Assembly: GCF_031455095.1 (NCBI RefSeq)
Contig: NZ_JAVDSB010000001.1
Coordinates: 744,001 to 808,000, forward strand
Source of the DNA: Paenibacillus_E qinlingensis_A
Lineage (GTDB): Bacteria > Bacillota > Bacilli > Paenibacillales > NBRC-103111
Direction of reading: 5' to 3'
Length of the DNA: 64,000 nucleotides
Numbering within the stretch: position 1 is the first letter of the stretch; every line of letters begins with the position of its first letter. The translations under genes and the position numbers were made by a program. Of this stretch, positions 26,739 to 34,871 are shown piece by piece. The notes below the pieces were generated by a model. It did not search any database. It was not told where the DNA came from and saw only the letters and a program-made list of their open reading frames with translations.

Positions 26739-26759
26739 GCCTAGGGCCGTACTTATACA
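26731..26759 (+). promoter_or_regulatory. Candidate sigma-A promoter for hbd-ackA
   Basis: TTGTCT (26731-26736) and TATACA (26754-26759) have a 17-base spacer, about 62 bases before the hbd start and just after a terminator stem. Confidence 0.5.
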
Positions 26760-26820
26760 TATACTAAGTGTGTGAACCATAAGCGATAAGCAAGTTGCAA
26801 GGAAGAAGGAGAAACGAGCT

Positions 26821-27693
26821 ATGATGTTTAAAACAATTGGTGTAATTGGCGGAGGAACGATGGGACAAGGCATTGCTGAAATGCTGGCAGCCCGTGGCCT
26901 TGACGTTATGCTTGCGGAGAAATCAACTGAAAAACTAGACCGAGCAATCGAGTTGATTACGGTTAGTTTAGATAAGCAAATTGAGCGGTGGGCATTGACC
27001 GAAGCAGAGAAAAAATCGATTTTATCCAAAATAAAAAGAGCCGAATCGATTCAGGATATGGCAAGTTGTGAGCTTGTTATTGAAACGATTTCCGAAGATT
27101 TGAATGCTAAGAAACATATCTTTTTTCAGCTGAATCAAATATGTTCGCCGCACATTATTTTGGCAACGAATACTTCCACTTTAAGTGTAACGGAAATCGC
27201 TGCCATAACGACGCATCCAGAGCGGGTTATTGGTCTGCACTTCTTGCATCCGGTAGCCAAAGTAAATCTGGTTGAAATCGTTCGGGCTATGAAAACATCA
27301 GACGAAACATATGAACACACTCGCCGTTTTGTTGACGATTTACTGTCGAAAAAGAGTATAAAGGTCAATGAATCGCCGGGGTATATTACGACCCGCTTGA
27401 TCTGCACGCTCATCAACGAGGCGCTGCACACCTTATCCGAAGGTGTCGCTTCGGCGGAAGATATTGATCAGGCTATGCGCATAGGCTATGAGTTTAAGCA
27501 CGGCCCCTTAGAAATGTGTGACCGATTCGGACTCGACGCTGTTCTGGCTGCGCTAGAAGGGATGTTCCGAGAATACGGCGATATCAAATATCGACCATCC
27601 TATTTGTTGAAGCAAATGGTGCGTGCTGGGCATCTGGGGACCAAGACAGGGGAAGGTTTCTTCCGTTACGACAAGGATGGTGACCGACTATGA
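26821..27693 (+). CDS. 3-hydroxyacyl-CoA (3-hydroxybutyryl-CoA) dehydrogenase
   Basis: This 290-residue enzyme oxidises 3-hydroxyacyl-CoA with NAD+ or runs the reverse reaction in butanoate metabolism. The N-terminal Rossmann motif is GVIGGGTMGQGIAEMLA. The catalytic region ERVIGLHFLHPVAKVNLVEIV and the C-terminal YEFKHGPLEMCDRFGLD match the family. The ackA start overlaps its last 4 bases (ATGA), so expression is coupled. The CoA-linked substrate cannot be told from sequence alone. ATG at 26821 and 26824 are both possible starts after gaaggag. Confidence 0.9.
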   Translation: MMFKTIGVIGGGTMGQGIAEMLAARGLDVMLAEKSTEKLDRAIELITVSLDKQIERWALTEAEKKSILSKIKRAESIQDMASCELVIETISEDLNAKKHIFFQLNQICSPHIILATNTSTLSVTEIAAITTHPERVIGLHFLHPVAKVNLVEIVRAMKTSDETYEHTRRFVDDLLSKKSIKVNESPGYITTRLICTLINEALHTLSEGVASAEDIDQAMRIGYEFKHGPLEMCDRFGLDAVLAALEGMFREYGDIKYRPSYLLKQMVRAGHLGTKTGEGFFRYDKDGDRL

Positions 27694-28898
27694 ACATTCT
27701 GGTGATTAATGCTGGCAGTTCATCCGTGAAATATCAACTTTATGATATGGAAAATGCGAAGGTGCTCGCAAAAGGCAGAGTTGAGCGCATTGGTATGGAT
27801 ACCGCGATCCTGATGCACGAGCCAGCGAATAAGGCAGAATTTCACAAAGTAGATGAAATTCTAGAGCACACCACCGCCATCCGCCGCGTGCTGGATGTGC
27901 TGGTTCACCCCGAGCATGGCGTGTTGACCTCCATCTCGCAGATCGATGCCGTTGGCCACCGTGTCGTCCACGGCGGCGAATCGTTCAAGAACTCTGTCCT
28001 CGTCACGGACGAGGTGAAGAAAGAGATTCGGCGTCTTTTCGATTTGGCGCCGCTGCATAACCCGGCGCATATGCTGGGCATCACGGCGGTGGAAGTGAAC
28101 ATGCCTGGCGTGCCGCAGGCCGTCGTCTTCGACACCGCCTTCCATCAGTCCATGCCGGCGAAAGCCTATCTGTATCCGGTGCCGATGGCACTCTACCGGA
28201 AGCACAAGGTGCGCCGTTACGGTTTCCATGGCACGTCGCACAAGTACGTCAGCGAGCGTGCCGCAGCCTTTCTAGGACGCCCGCTGGAGCAGTTGAAGCT
28301 CATTACCTGTCACATAGGTAATGGCGCTTCCTGCGCCGCTGTATGGGGCGGCCAGTCGGTTGACACGAGCATGGGGATGACCCCGCTCGAGGGTCTGATG
28401 ATGGGCACGCGCAGCGGCGATCTGGATCCGGCCATCGTGCCCTTCGTGATGGGCAAGGAGGATTTGACGATCGGCGAGGTCAGCTCCATGCTCAATAAGC
28501 ATAGCGGACTGCAGGCGATCTCGGGGATCTCCAGCGATATGCGGGAGATCGTGGAAGCGATGGAAGCGGGCGATAAGAACGCTACCATGGCTTTTGAGAT
28601 GTATGCGTATCGACTGCGCAAATACATCGGGGCTTATGCCGCAGCGATGAATGGCGTCGATGCGATTGTCTTCACTGCCGGCGTAGGCGAGAATTCTGCG
28701 CCGCTGCGCAAAGCGGTCTGCGAGGGACTGAGCTTCCTTGGCGTTAATTTTGACGAGGAAGCGAATGGGCAAGGAAGAGGCATTGAGAAGCGAATTACGA
28801 AGCTTGATTCACGTGTTGAGGTCCTAGTAATCCCAACCAATGAGGAATGGGTAATCGCTCAGGATACATATCGTCTGGTGAAATCGCAGACCCCGTGA
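27690..28898 (+). CDS. ackA: Acetate kinase
   Basis: AckA interconverts acetate and acetyl phosphate with ATP. The 402-residue protein shows the ASKHA-fold signatures: LVINAGSSSVKYQL at the N-terminus, GHRVVHGGE, RYGFHGTSHKYVS and HIGNGASCAAV. The start overlaps the hbd-like gene by 4 bases. From about 27870 to 28760 the sequence is clearly more GC-rich than the flanking genes, while the first and last parts are not. No phosphotransacetylase gene is nearby. Confidence 0.95.
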   Translation: MNILVINAGSSSVKYQLYDMENAKVLAKGRVERIGMDTAILMHEPANKAEFHKVDEILEHTTAIRRVLDVLVHPEHGVLTSISQIDAVGHRVVHGGESFKNSVLVTDEVKKEIRRLFDLAPLHNPAHMLGITAVEVNMPGVPQAVVFDTAFHQSMPAKAYLYPVPMALYRKHKVRRYGFHGTSHKYVSERAAAFLGRPLEQLKLITCHIGNGASCAAVWGGQSVDTSMGMTPLEGLMMGTRSGDLDPAIVPFVMGKEDLTIGEVSSMLNKHSGLQAISGISSDMREIVEAMEAGDKNATMAFEMYAYRLRKYIGAYAAAMNGVDAIVFTAGVGENSAPLRKAVCEGLSFLGVNFDEEANGQGRGIEKRITKLDSRVEVLVIPTNEEWVIAQDTYRLVKSQTP

Positions 28899-28902
28899 TT
28901 CT

Positions 28903-28931
28903 TTCGTGGGAATCGTCAAATAGTGTACAAT
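28903..28931 (+). promoter_or_regulatory. Possible promoter for asnS
   Basis: TACAAT (28926-28931), preceded by TG, is a fair -10. A weak TTCGTG (28903-28908) stands 17 bases upstream. The asnS start is 49 bases further on, behind taaggagg. Confidence 0.35.
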
Positions 28932-28979
28932 AGAGTAGATCTTCAGTGATCTTCAGTTCTAAGGAGGCAGGATATTTAA

Positions 28980-30269
28980 ATGAAAAGTACAATAGGTGAA
29001 GTTAAACATCACGTCGGCGAGTCAGTCACCATCGGCTGTTGGCTAAACAAGAAGCGTTCCAGCGGTAAAATTCAATTTTTGCAGCTTCGCGACGGTTCGG
29101 GATATATACAAGGTGTTGTTGTGAAAAGTGAAGTGAGTGAAGAGGCATGGGAAGCGGCTTCTAAGTTAACCCAAGAGAGCTCCTTATACATAACGGGCAA
29201 AGTGAAAGAAGACACCCGCAGTAAAGGTGGTTTCGAGCTAGATGTAACTGGTGTTGAGATCATTCAAGTAACCGAGGAGTATCCGATTACACCGAAGGAG
29301 CATGGCGTAGATTTCCTAATGGACAATCGTCATCTGTGGATTCGGAGCCCGCGTCAACGTGCCGTACTTGTGATCCGTGCCGAAATTATCAAAGCGGTTC
29401 AAGGGTTCTTCAATGACCGCGGCTTTCATTTGGTGGATCCGCCGATTTTGACGCCATCCTCTTGCGAAGGCACGACCAACTTGTTCCACACGAAATATTT
29501 TGATGAAGATGCTTTCCTTACACAAAGCGGACAGCTCTACATGGAAGCAGCTGCGATGGCGTTAGGACGCGTATACTCTTTTGGTCCAACATTCCGAGCA
29601 GAGAAATCGAAGACGCGTCGACATCTGATTGAGTTTTGGATGATTGAGCCCGAAATGGCGTTCGTGGATCACACCGAAAACCTTGAAGTGCAAGAGCAAT
29701 TCGTTTCCCATATCGTGCAGACTGTGCTACAAAACTGTCAGGCAGAGCTTGAGACATTGGAGCGGGATACATCGAAGCTAGAGAAGATCAAAGGCAGTTT
29801 CCCACGTATTACGTACGATGAGGCTGTTGACTATTTGCAAAAGAATGGGCATGAATTCGCATGGGGCGAAGATTTTGGAGCTCCGCATGAGACCGCGATT
29901 GCCGCGCAATATGAAACGCCGGTATTTATCACACATTGGCCTACGGAAATTAAGGCTTTCTACATGAAGCCAGATCCTAGTCGTCCAGAAGTCGTGCTAT
30001 GTGCCGATATGATCGCACCAGAGGGCTATGGAGAAATCATCGGGGGCAGTCAACGGATTGATGACCCTGAATTGATGGAGCAGCGCTTCAAGGAGCATGA
30101 GCTATCGCAAGAAGCGTACCAATGGTACTTGGATTTGCGCAAATATGGAACTGTGCCGCATTCCGGCTTCGGCTTGGGATTAGAGCGCACAGTTGCTTGG
30201 ATTTGTGGCTTGGATCATGTGCGTGAAACGATTCCGTTCCCACGTTTGTTATACCGTCTATACCCTTAA
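28980..30269 (+). CDS. asnS: Asparaginyl-tRNA synthetase
   Basis: This class IIb synthetase has 429 residues. An N-terminal OB-fold anticodon-binding domain (about 1-110, VTIGCWLNKKRSSGKIQFLQ) is followed by the catalytic domain. Motif 2 (FRAEKSKTRRHLIEFWMIEPE) and motif 3 (GFGLGLERTVAWICG) are visible, and the end PFPRLLYRLYP is characteristic of AsnRS. The order asnS-dnaD is conserved with B. subtilis. A taaggagg ribosome site precedes the ATG. The 5' region has no T-box. Confidence 0.95.
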   Translation: MKSTIGEVKHHVGESVTIGCWLNKKRSSGKIQFLQLRDGSGYIQGVVVKSEVSEEAWEAASKLTQESSLYITGKVKEDTRSKGGFELDVTGVEIIQVTEEYPITPKEHGVDFLMDNRHLWIRSPRQRAVLVIRAEIIKAVQGFFNDRGFHLVDPPILTPSSCEGTTNLFHTKYFDEDAFLTQSGQLYMEAAAMALGRVYSFGPTFRAEKSKTRRHLIEFWMIEPEMAFVDHTENLEVQEQFVSHIVQTVLQNCQAELETLERDTSKLEKIKGSFPRITYDEAVDYLQKNGHEFAWGEDFGAPHETAIAAQYETPVFITHWPTEIKAFYMKPDPSRPEVVLCADMIAPEGYGEIIGGSQRIDDPELMEQRFKEHELSQEAYQWYLDLRKYGTVPHSGFGLGLERTVAWICGLDHVRETIPFPRLLYRLYP

Positions 30270-30307
30270 GTAGTGGCAATGTCCATGGGGAGAAAGGGGA
30301 AAGACGT

Positions 30308-30985
30308 ATGAGTACTCAAACGAATACACAGATGAAGGTCGAAGCGATCCTAATGAATAGCTTTATGGAGGGGAGCGTCGCGGTACCGAGTCTATTGCTC
30401 AAGCATTATCGCGCTTTGCTTTTGAGTGAAGTGGATGTCATGACACTCATTCATTTCATTTCTTTTGTTGAAAAGGATAGGAACAACTTCCCGACTTTAG
30501 ATGAAATTCAGGAGCGGATGTCAGCTTCACCTGATGTCGTTATTGCGAGTGTGCAGAAGCTGATTCGAGAGCAATTTATTGCCATCGATGAGGAAACGCA
30601 TGAGACGACAGGTTTTCGAAGCGAGCAGTACAATCTAACACCATTGTATAAAAAACTAGCCAAACATGTGGCTGAACTGCAGCTCCAAGAGTTAGCGACA
30701 CAGGCGCCTGCTCTTTCGGATGATCGTGTGAAGAACATTTATACGACGATCGAGAATGAATTCGCAAGACCGTTAACGCCAATGGAGCTGGAAACGATCT
30801 CCAATTGGTTAGATAAAGATCATTACAAAGAAGAGCTAATTATGACGGCTTTGAAAGAAGCGGTATTTGCGGGGAAAGTTCATTTCCGCTATATTGATCG
30901 GATTTTACTGGATTGGAGTCGCAATCGCGTTTCGACGGTGGATCAAGCCAAGGAATATTCGCAGCGCTTCAGGCAAACTAGATAA
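30308..30985 (+). CDS. dnaD: DNA replication initiation protein DnaD
   Basis: DnaD helps load the replicative helicase in Firmicutes. The 225-residue protein has an N-terminal winged helix (about 20-115, VPSLLLKHYRALLLSEVDVMTL) and a C-terminal DnaD domain with NEFARPLTPMELETISNWLD, ALKEAVFAGKVHFRYIDRIL and the closing basic tail with TVDQAKEYSQRFR. It lies directly after asnS as in B. subtilis. The nth gene that follows in Bacillus is not here; instead there is a repeat-bearing gap and convergent genes. Confidence 0.92.
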   Translation: MSTQTNTQMKVEAILMNSFMEGSVAVPSLLLKHYRALLLSEVDVMTLIHFISFVEKDRNNFPTLDEIQERMSASPDVVIASVQKLIREQFIAIDEETHETTGFRSEQYNLTPLYKKLAKHVAELQLQELATQAPALSDDRVKNIYTTIENEFARPLTPMELETISNWLDKDHYKEELIMTALKEAVFAGKVHFRYIDRILLDWSRNRVSTVDQAKEYSQRFRQTR

Positions 30986-30987
30986 AA

Positions 30988-31026
30988 GGTGAGGGGGGTG
31001 CCACTTAGGTGGTGCTCCCTTTGTCA
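30988..31026 (+). terminator. Probable terminator after dnaD
   Basis: A long stem with several G-U pairs (gaggggggtgccac with gtggtgctccctt, loop ttag) is followed by ttgtcattt. The T tract is weak. Confidence 0.5.
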
Positions 31027-31040
31027 TTTCATTGTCTCTC

Positions 31041-31265
31041 TTATGCATCAGCACATGTTGTGGGAGCGCGTGGTATTTGGGGAATTGATGCAATAGTGCA
31101 GGCTTTTGAGCTGAAAATCGGAGTTTTGTAGAAATTGATGCAAATATGCAGGAAAAATTTGAGATTTTACTAAGTGATAGCTCTTTAGCTCGAAATACAT
31201 GTATTTTCGCATCAATTTCTTATATTAGCATGATAAGAGCGGGAAAAGATGCATATTTGCAGGAA
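31041..31265 (+). repeat. Cluster of short TGCA-containing intergenic repeats
   Basis: The 369-base gap between dnaD and mtnB holds no gene that I can support. It contains copies of one motif, TGCA-NNNN-TGCAGG: ggaattgatgcaatagtgca then gg (31081-31102), gaaattgatgcaaatatgca then gg (31131-31152) and gatgcatatttgcagg (31248-31263). An inverted partial copy, cgcatcaatttc, lies at 31208-31219, and another TGATGCA core on the minus strand lies near 31043-31050. The first two are about 50 bases apart. They look like a dispersed repeat family rather than a promoter. Confidence 0.6.
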
Positions 31266-31274
31266 TTGTGGATT

Positions 31275-31325
31275 ACAAAAAACACCCAGCCACCAGTACT
31301 TATCGTACTTGGCAGCCAGGTGTTT
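31275..31325 (-). terminator. Terminator of the minus-strand pro-mtn operon
   Basis: On the minus strand an imperfect stem (aaacacctggctgccaagta with a complementary arm ending in gggtgttttttg) is followed by a T run. It lies about 30 bases after the mtnB stop. Confidence 0.8.
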
Positions 31326-31354
31326 ATTCGTGTTCACACTTGTTTATCGTTCAA

Positions 31355-31990
31355 CTACTTGTTCATTACATGCAAACGATACACATATTCGAATAAGAAC
31401 TCGAACGCCTCTAGGTGACGTTTCGCTTCAAAAGCATTCGCGCCCCAAGCGTAAATACCGTGCTTACGCAGCACGATACCGGGAATGCGAGGTACGATCG
31501 CACCTTCGACAAGTTCAGCAATGCGTGGAATGTCCGCGTAGTTGGGCAGGATTGGTATCTCAATTTGCGCTTCTTCTTCCCAAATATTGAACGCTTTGAT
31601 AAGCTCAACACCATCCACTGGGATGCTGCCACGCTCACCATAAAGCTCGGAAGCTAAGTTGTTGAAAATCGTGTGCACATGGAAAATCGCGCCAGCGCCC
31701 GTTAAGCGATAAATTTCGCTATGGATCAACGTTTCTGCAGATGGCTTCAAGCTTGTTGCTTCGGACGGCAAGCCCTTTTCATTAACGAGGAGGAAATCCT
31801 CCGGGGTTTGAACGGATTTATCTCTACCGCTGGATGTAATCGCGAAAGTGAAAGCGTCAGGCTCGAAACCGCCAACACGCACAGATAAGTTGCCGCTCGT
31901 ACCTGGAAACCATCCACGCGCCGCGAGATCTGCTTTAATGTCACGTAATTCAGCGAAGGCACGCTGTTTTTCTTCTAGTAAAATACTCAT
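31355..31990 (-). CDS. mtnB: Methylthioribulose-1-phosphate dehydratase
   Basis: MtnB dehydrates methylthioribulose 1-phosphate in the methionine salvage pathway. It is a class II aldolase-fold zinc enzyme of 211 residues: GTSGNLSVR near the N-terminus, HSEIYRLTGAGAIFHVHTIFNN with the zinc histidines, and VLRKHGIYAWG. Its start overlaps the mtnX stop by 4 bases. It is the last gene of the long minus-strand operon; no mtnD follows. Confidence 0.93.
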   Translation of the reverse strand: MSILLEEKQRAFAELRDIKADLAARGWFPGTSGNLSVRVGGFEPDAFTFAITSSGRDKSVQTPEDFLLVNEKGLPSEATSLKPSAETLIHSEIYRLTGAGAIFHVHTIFNNLASELYGERGSIPVDGVELIKAFNIWEEEAQIEIPILPNYADIPRIAELVEGAIVPRIPGIVLRKHGIYAWGANAFEAKRHLEAFEFLFEYVYRLHVMNK

Positions 31991-32649
31991 TTGACCGGTT
32001 CAGCCTCCAATTGCTTAATGATATCGAAGAACGTTTCGAAGGGGTGGTAAGCATAACCGAGTTGCTCACAACGTTCAATGAGATAGGATCTGGCAAAAAT
32101 CGTATCCACAAGCTTAGCACCCTCAAAATCAGTGATGCTGTCTCCGATAATAATACGCTCGTATTTCTCAGCATCGTAGGAGCGAATGATGCTTGTTTTG
32201 CACATCCCACAATCGGTTTGGCAGTGAGCATCGCACGGATTCGGCCATAGAATCTCGATCGTTTCTCCTTCGAAAGAGCTAGCATTGCTATAAATATGAT
32301 TATCCGGAATCGCAAATGGACGAAGCAGCGGGTAAATAAAGAAATCGATGCCTCCGCTCGTGACCAGAAGCGTGATCCCTTGCTCCTTACAGTACGTGAC
32401 GAATTCTTCAAAACCATCGCGGATGATAGCATTGTTAATCGCAAAGTCCACAATCTCCGCTTTACGCGAGGTAGGAAGCAGATGGAACATCGCCCCAACG
32501 CCTTCGCGAATGGAGATTTGCTGCGTCACGATTTGTTCGACAATTCCTTCCCAGCCTTCAGGATTGAAATGCTTCATAATCGCGACGATGTTATCGCTAA
32601 CGGTTATCGTACCGTCAAAGTCACAAAAGATAATGCGTTCCTTGCTCAT
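31987..32649 (-). CDS. mtnX: 2-hydroxy-3-keto-5-methylthiopentenyl-1-phosphate phosphatase
   Basis: MtnX is a HAD-family phosphatase of the methionine salvage pathway, acting after MtnW. The 220-residue protein has the nucleophile motif FCDFDGTIT (D9, D11), a Ser/Thr motif II (LLVTSGG), and motif III/IV with Lys and GDSITDFEGAKL. It overlaps mtnW and mtnB by 4 bases on each side, so all three are translationally coupled. Confidence 0.93.
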   Translation of the reverse strand: MSKERIIFCDFDGTITVSDNIVAIMKHFNPEGWEGIVEQIVTQQISIREGVGAMFHLLPTSRKAEIVDFAINNAIIRDGFEEFVTYCKEQGITLLVTSGGIDFFIYPLLRPFAIPDNHIYSNASSFEGETIEILWPNPCDAHCQTDCGMCKTSIIRSYDAEKYERIIIGDSITDFEGAKLVDTIFARSYLIERCEQLGYAYHPFETFFDIIKQLEAEPVK

Positions 32650-33914
32650 TCTCTAATCCCCCATGTGTCGATAGCTGATTGTAGCTCTGGATGTGTTTGG
32701 GCGTAGTCGCGTAAAGATGTGCCTTGCAGTGTTGCGTCGATAGCTTGACGGAAAGCTCGTCCACCTGCGATCGTTCCCATCGGATGACCGTGGATCCCGC
32801 CACCTGCATTCACAATGACATCCCCTCCAAAATCCCGCAGGATAAGCGGAACTAAGCCAGGATGAATACCTGCGGACGGTACCGGGAAGCTAGTCGCTAA
32901 TTTCAATTCTACTTCATTCGACACTTGATACGTGTAATCTTTATGTAAATCCTTCGTTAAGAGTACATGTTTAATCGCCAAATTTTCTTCCCGCGGCATG
33001 ACAACAGAGCCGTAAGGCGAAGGGAAGAGCACCAAATCAGCACCAGCCAAGCGCATCAATTTACCTAGAAGCACAGAAGCTGAGATGCCGTAATGTGGTG
33101 ACGGATAGGTCGCGCCTGCCATCGCAGGATGGGCCATAATTGGAATGTTAATGTCCGGATCCGCACTTAACTCATGCAGCACATCAAAGCCGTAAGCTAA
33201 TACATTGAAAAGCAAAGCATTGGCGCCAGCGGCAATAGCTTTCTTGGCTTGGGCAGCAAGTTTGGAAGTAGGTCCTGTCAAATTAACGGCATATAGAAGC
33301 TTCTGACCGGTTTCTCGTGTAGCTTGCTCAGCTGCTTCTAGACAGATGGCGATACGTTTTTCCATCGGTGTTAACGGATTTTCAAATAGGATCTCGTCGT
33401 CCTTAATCAGATCAACGCCCCCGGCGGCTTGCAAGTAAAACTGTTCGCGAAGAGCCGGTAATTCGTACCCTACAACGGATTTGAAAATACTCATAAGCAG
33501 CGGACGGTCATGCACGCCAAGCAGATATCGAACACCTTGCATCCCAAATTTCGGACCTGGGAATCCCGCGAGGAAATCGGATGAGAATGCAAGATCGATC
33601 AGCTTGATTTTGCCATCCATAGACAGCTTTCCGAATACAGTCACTAATAGCGCGGGAATATCTCGGCTAAAGTTCACATCAGGGTAAGCGATCGTGATAT
33701 CCGCATATCGTCCCGAAAGGGGCTCGCCAGCCCCTGGCTCGTAAACTTCAACGGAGACGACCTTGCCTAAATGCTTCTCCATGGAAGCCTTCTGTGCCTC
33801 AGGCAATTCCGTCCAGCTGCCAACGGTAAGGCCAATGGCGATACCTGTAGCTTTTTTATGAAAATCGGCTTTCTCATCGAAACTCCGATAGGTTGCTAAA
33901 CAATAGGAACTCAT
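32646..33914 (-). CDS. mtnW: 2,3-diketo-5-methylthiopentyl-1-phosphate enolase (RuBisCO-like protein)
   Basis: MtnW is a form IV RuBisCO-like protein that enolises diketo-methylthiopentyl phosphate and does not fix CO2. The 422-residue protein carries the active-site region GGVDLIKDDEIL, where the Lys is carbamylated to bind Mg2+. MAHPAMAGA and NAGGGIHGHPMGT belong to the phosphate-binding loops. It starts 60 bases after the proI stop with no terminator that I can see between them, so it probably belongs to the proline operon. Confidence 0.93.
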   Translation of the reverse strand: MSSYCLATYRSFDEKADFHKKATGIAIGLTVGSWTELPEAQKASMEKHLGKVVSVEVYEPGAGEPLSGRYADITIAYPDVNFSRDIPALLVTVFGKLSMDGKIKLIDLAFSSDFLAGFPGPKFGMQGVRYLLGVHDRPLLMSIFKSVVGYELPALREQFYLQAAGGVDLIKDDEILFENPLTPMEKRIAICLEAAEQATRETGQKLLYAVNLTGPTSKLAAQAKKAIAAGANALLFNVLAYGFDVLHELSADPDINIPIMAHPAMAGATYPSPHYGISASVLLGKLMRLAGADLVLFPSPYGSVVMPREENLAIKHVLLTKDLHKDYTYQVSNEVELKLATSFPVPSAGIHPGLVPLILRDFGGDVIVNAGGGIHGHPMGTIAGGRAFRQAIDATLQGTSLRDYAQTHPELQSAIDTWGIRE

Positions 33915-33974
33915 GACGAATTTTCACCTGCTTTAAATTAGAATTCAAACGAACTTGTTACATGTAAATGTCGC

Positions 33975-34844
33975 TTAGAGCGATTTGCCTACAGGACTGG
34001 TAGTAGCAATCTGCTCGCCCATTTCCTTCGCACGTGCAGCGGAAGCAAACACAGCTTGCGTTACAGCTTCGTTAAATTGGAAACGGTCCAAGGCTTCAAT
34101 TGATTTTTGCGTAGCGCCATTAGGAGACGTCACTTTGCGGCGTAACTCCGCAGGATCTTCTTTCGTATGCTGCACCATATGGGCAGCGCCAAGAAACGTT
34201 TGAAGTGTCAATTGCCGCGCATCTTCTTCGGATAGACCGCCATCAATTCCAGCTTTAATCATGGCTTCCATGAAGTAATAGACATAGGCAGGGCCGCTTC
34301 CGGAAACGCCTGTCAGAATTTCTAACTTATCTTCGTCCACAATCGTGACGGTTCCAACAGCTTCAAACATTTGGATAGCGAACTGCTTGAATGTATCATT
34401 AACCTTAGCGGAGAAGCTCATTCCTGTTGCGCCTAATCCGATGGTTGAAGAGGTGTTAGGCATTGTACGAACGATTGGCATGTTGGTTTGTAAAAGCTTC
34501 TCGATCTTCTCGATGGATAGTCCAGCAATGACCGAAATCAACAGCTGTCCCTCATTCAAAAGGGGAGCAAGCTCAGCAAAAGCGGTCTCGACATCCTTTG
34601 GCTTCATGCAAAGGACAACGACGTCTGCCTCACGAATGAAGACATTTTTTGTTTCTGGATCTGAAGTAGCCTCTAGCCCGTACTCCGAGCGAAGATAAGC
34701 TAATCTGTCTTGGTTGGAACGATTCATCATATAAACATGTTTCGGATTGGCTACTTCCGTCTGAATAAGGCCGCGGGCAATGGCTTCTGCCATAGAACCT
34801 GCGCCTACAAAGGCAATTTTCGCTTGAGATAACATCGTGGACAT
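33975..34844 (-). CDS. proI: Pyrroline-5-carboxylate reductase
   Basis: This enzyme reduces pyrroline-5-carboxylate to proline, the last step of the pathway (proC/proI family). The 289-residue protein has the NAD(P)-binding motif FVGAGSMAEAIARGLI, VRTMPNTSSTIG and the C-terminal signature region SGSGPAYVYYFMEAM...LTLQTFLGAA. It is the fourth gene after proB, proS and proA on this strand. The B. subtilis paralogue numbering (proG/H/I) cannot be assigned strictly from sequence here; proI is used for the T-box linked copy. Confidence 0.9.
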   Translation of the reverse strand: MSTMLSQAKIAFVGAGSMAEAIARGLIQTEVANPKHVYMMNRSNQDRLAYLRSEYGLEATSDPETKNVFIREADVVVLCMKPKDVETAFAELAPLLNEGQLLISVIAGLSIEKIEKLLQTNMPIVRTMPNTSSTIGLGATGMSFSAKVNDTFKQFAIQMFEAVGTVTIVDEDKLEILTGVSGSGPAYVYYFMEAMIKAGIDGGLSEEDARQLTLQTFLGAAHMVQHTKEDPAELRRKVTSPNGATQKSIEALDRFQFNEAVTQAVFASAARAKEMGEQIATTSPVGKSL

Positions 34845-34871
34845 CGGGCATTCCTCCTTAGGATATACGGT

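Noticed and set aside
28272..28772. Minus-strand open frame of 166 codons inside ackA
   Set aside because: Shadow of the GC-rich ackA frame with no ribosome site.
31041..31265. Considered as a small CRISPR array
   Set aside because: Repeats are short, imperfect, in both orientations and unevenly spaced; no cas genes nearby.
33915..33974. Search for a separate promoter, terminator or SAM riboswitch before mtnW
   Set aside because: Only a short TTACATGTAA palindrome is present; the gap is too small for an S-box and no promoter pair fits.
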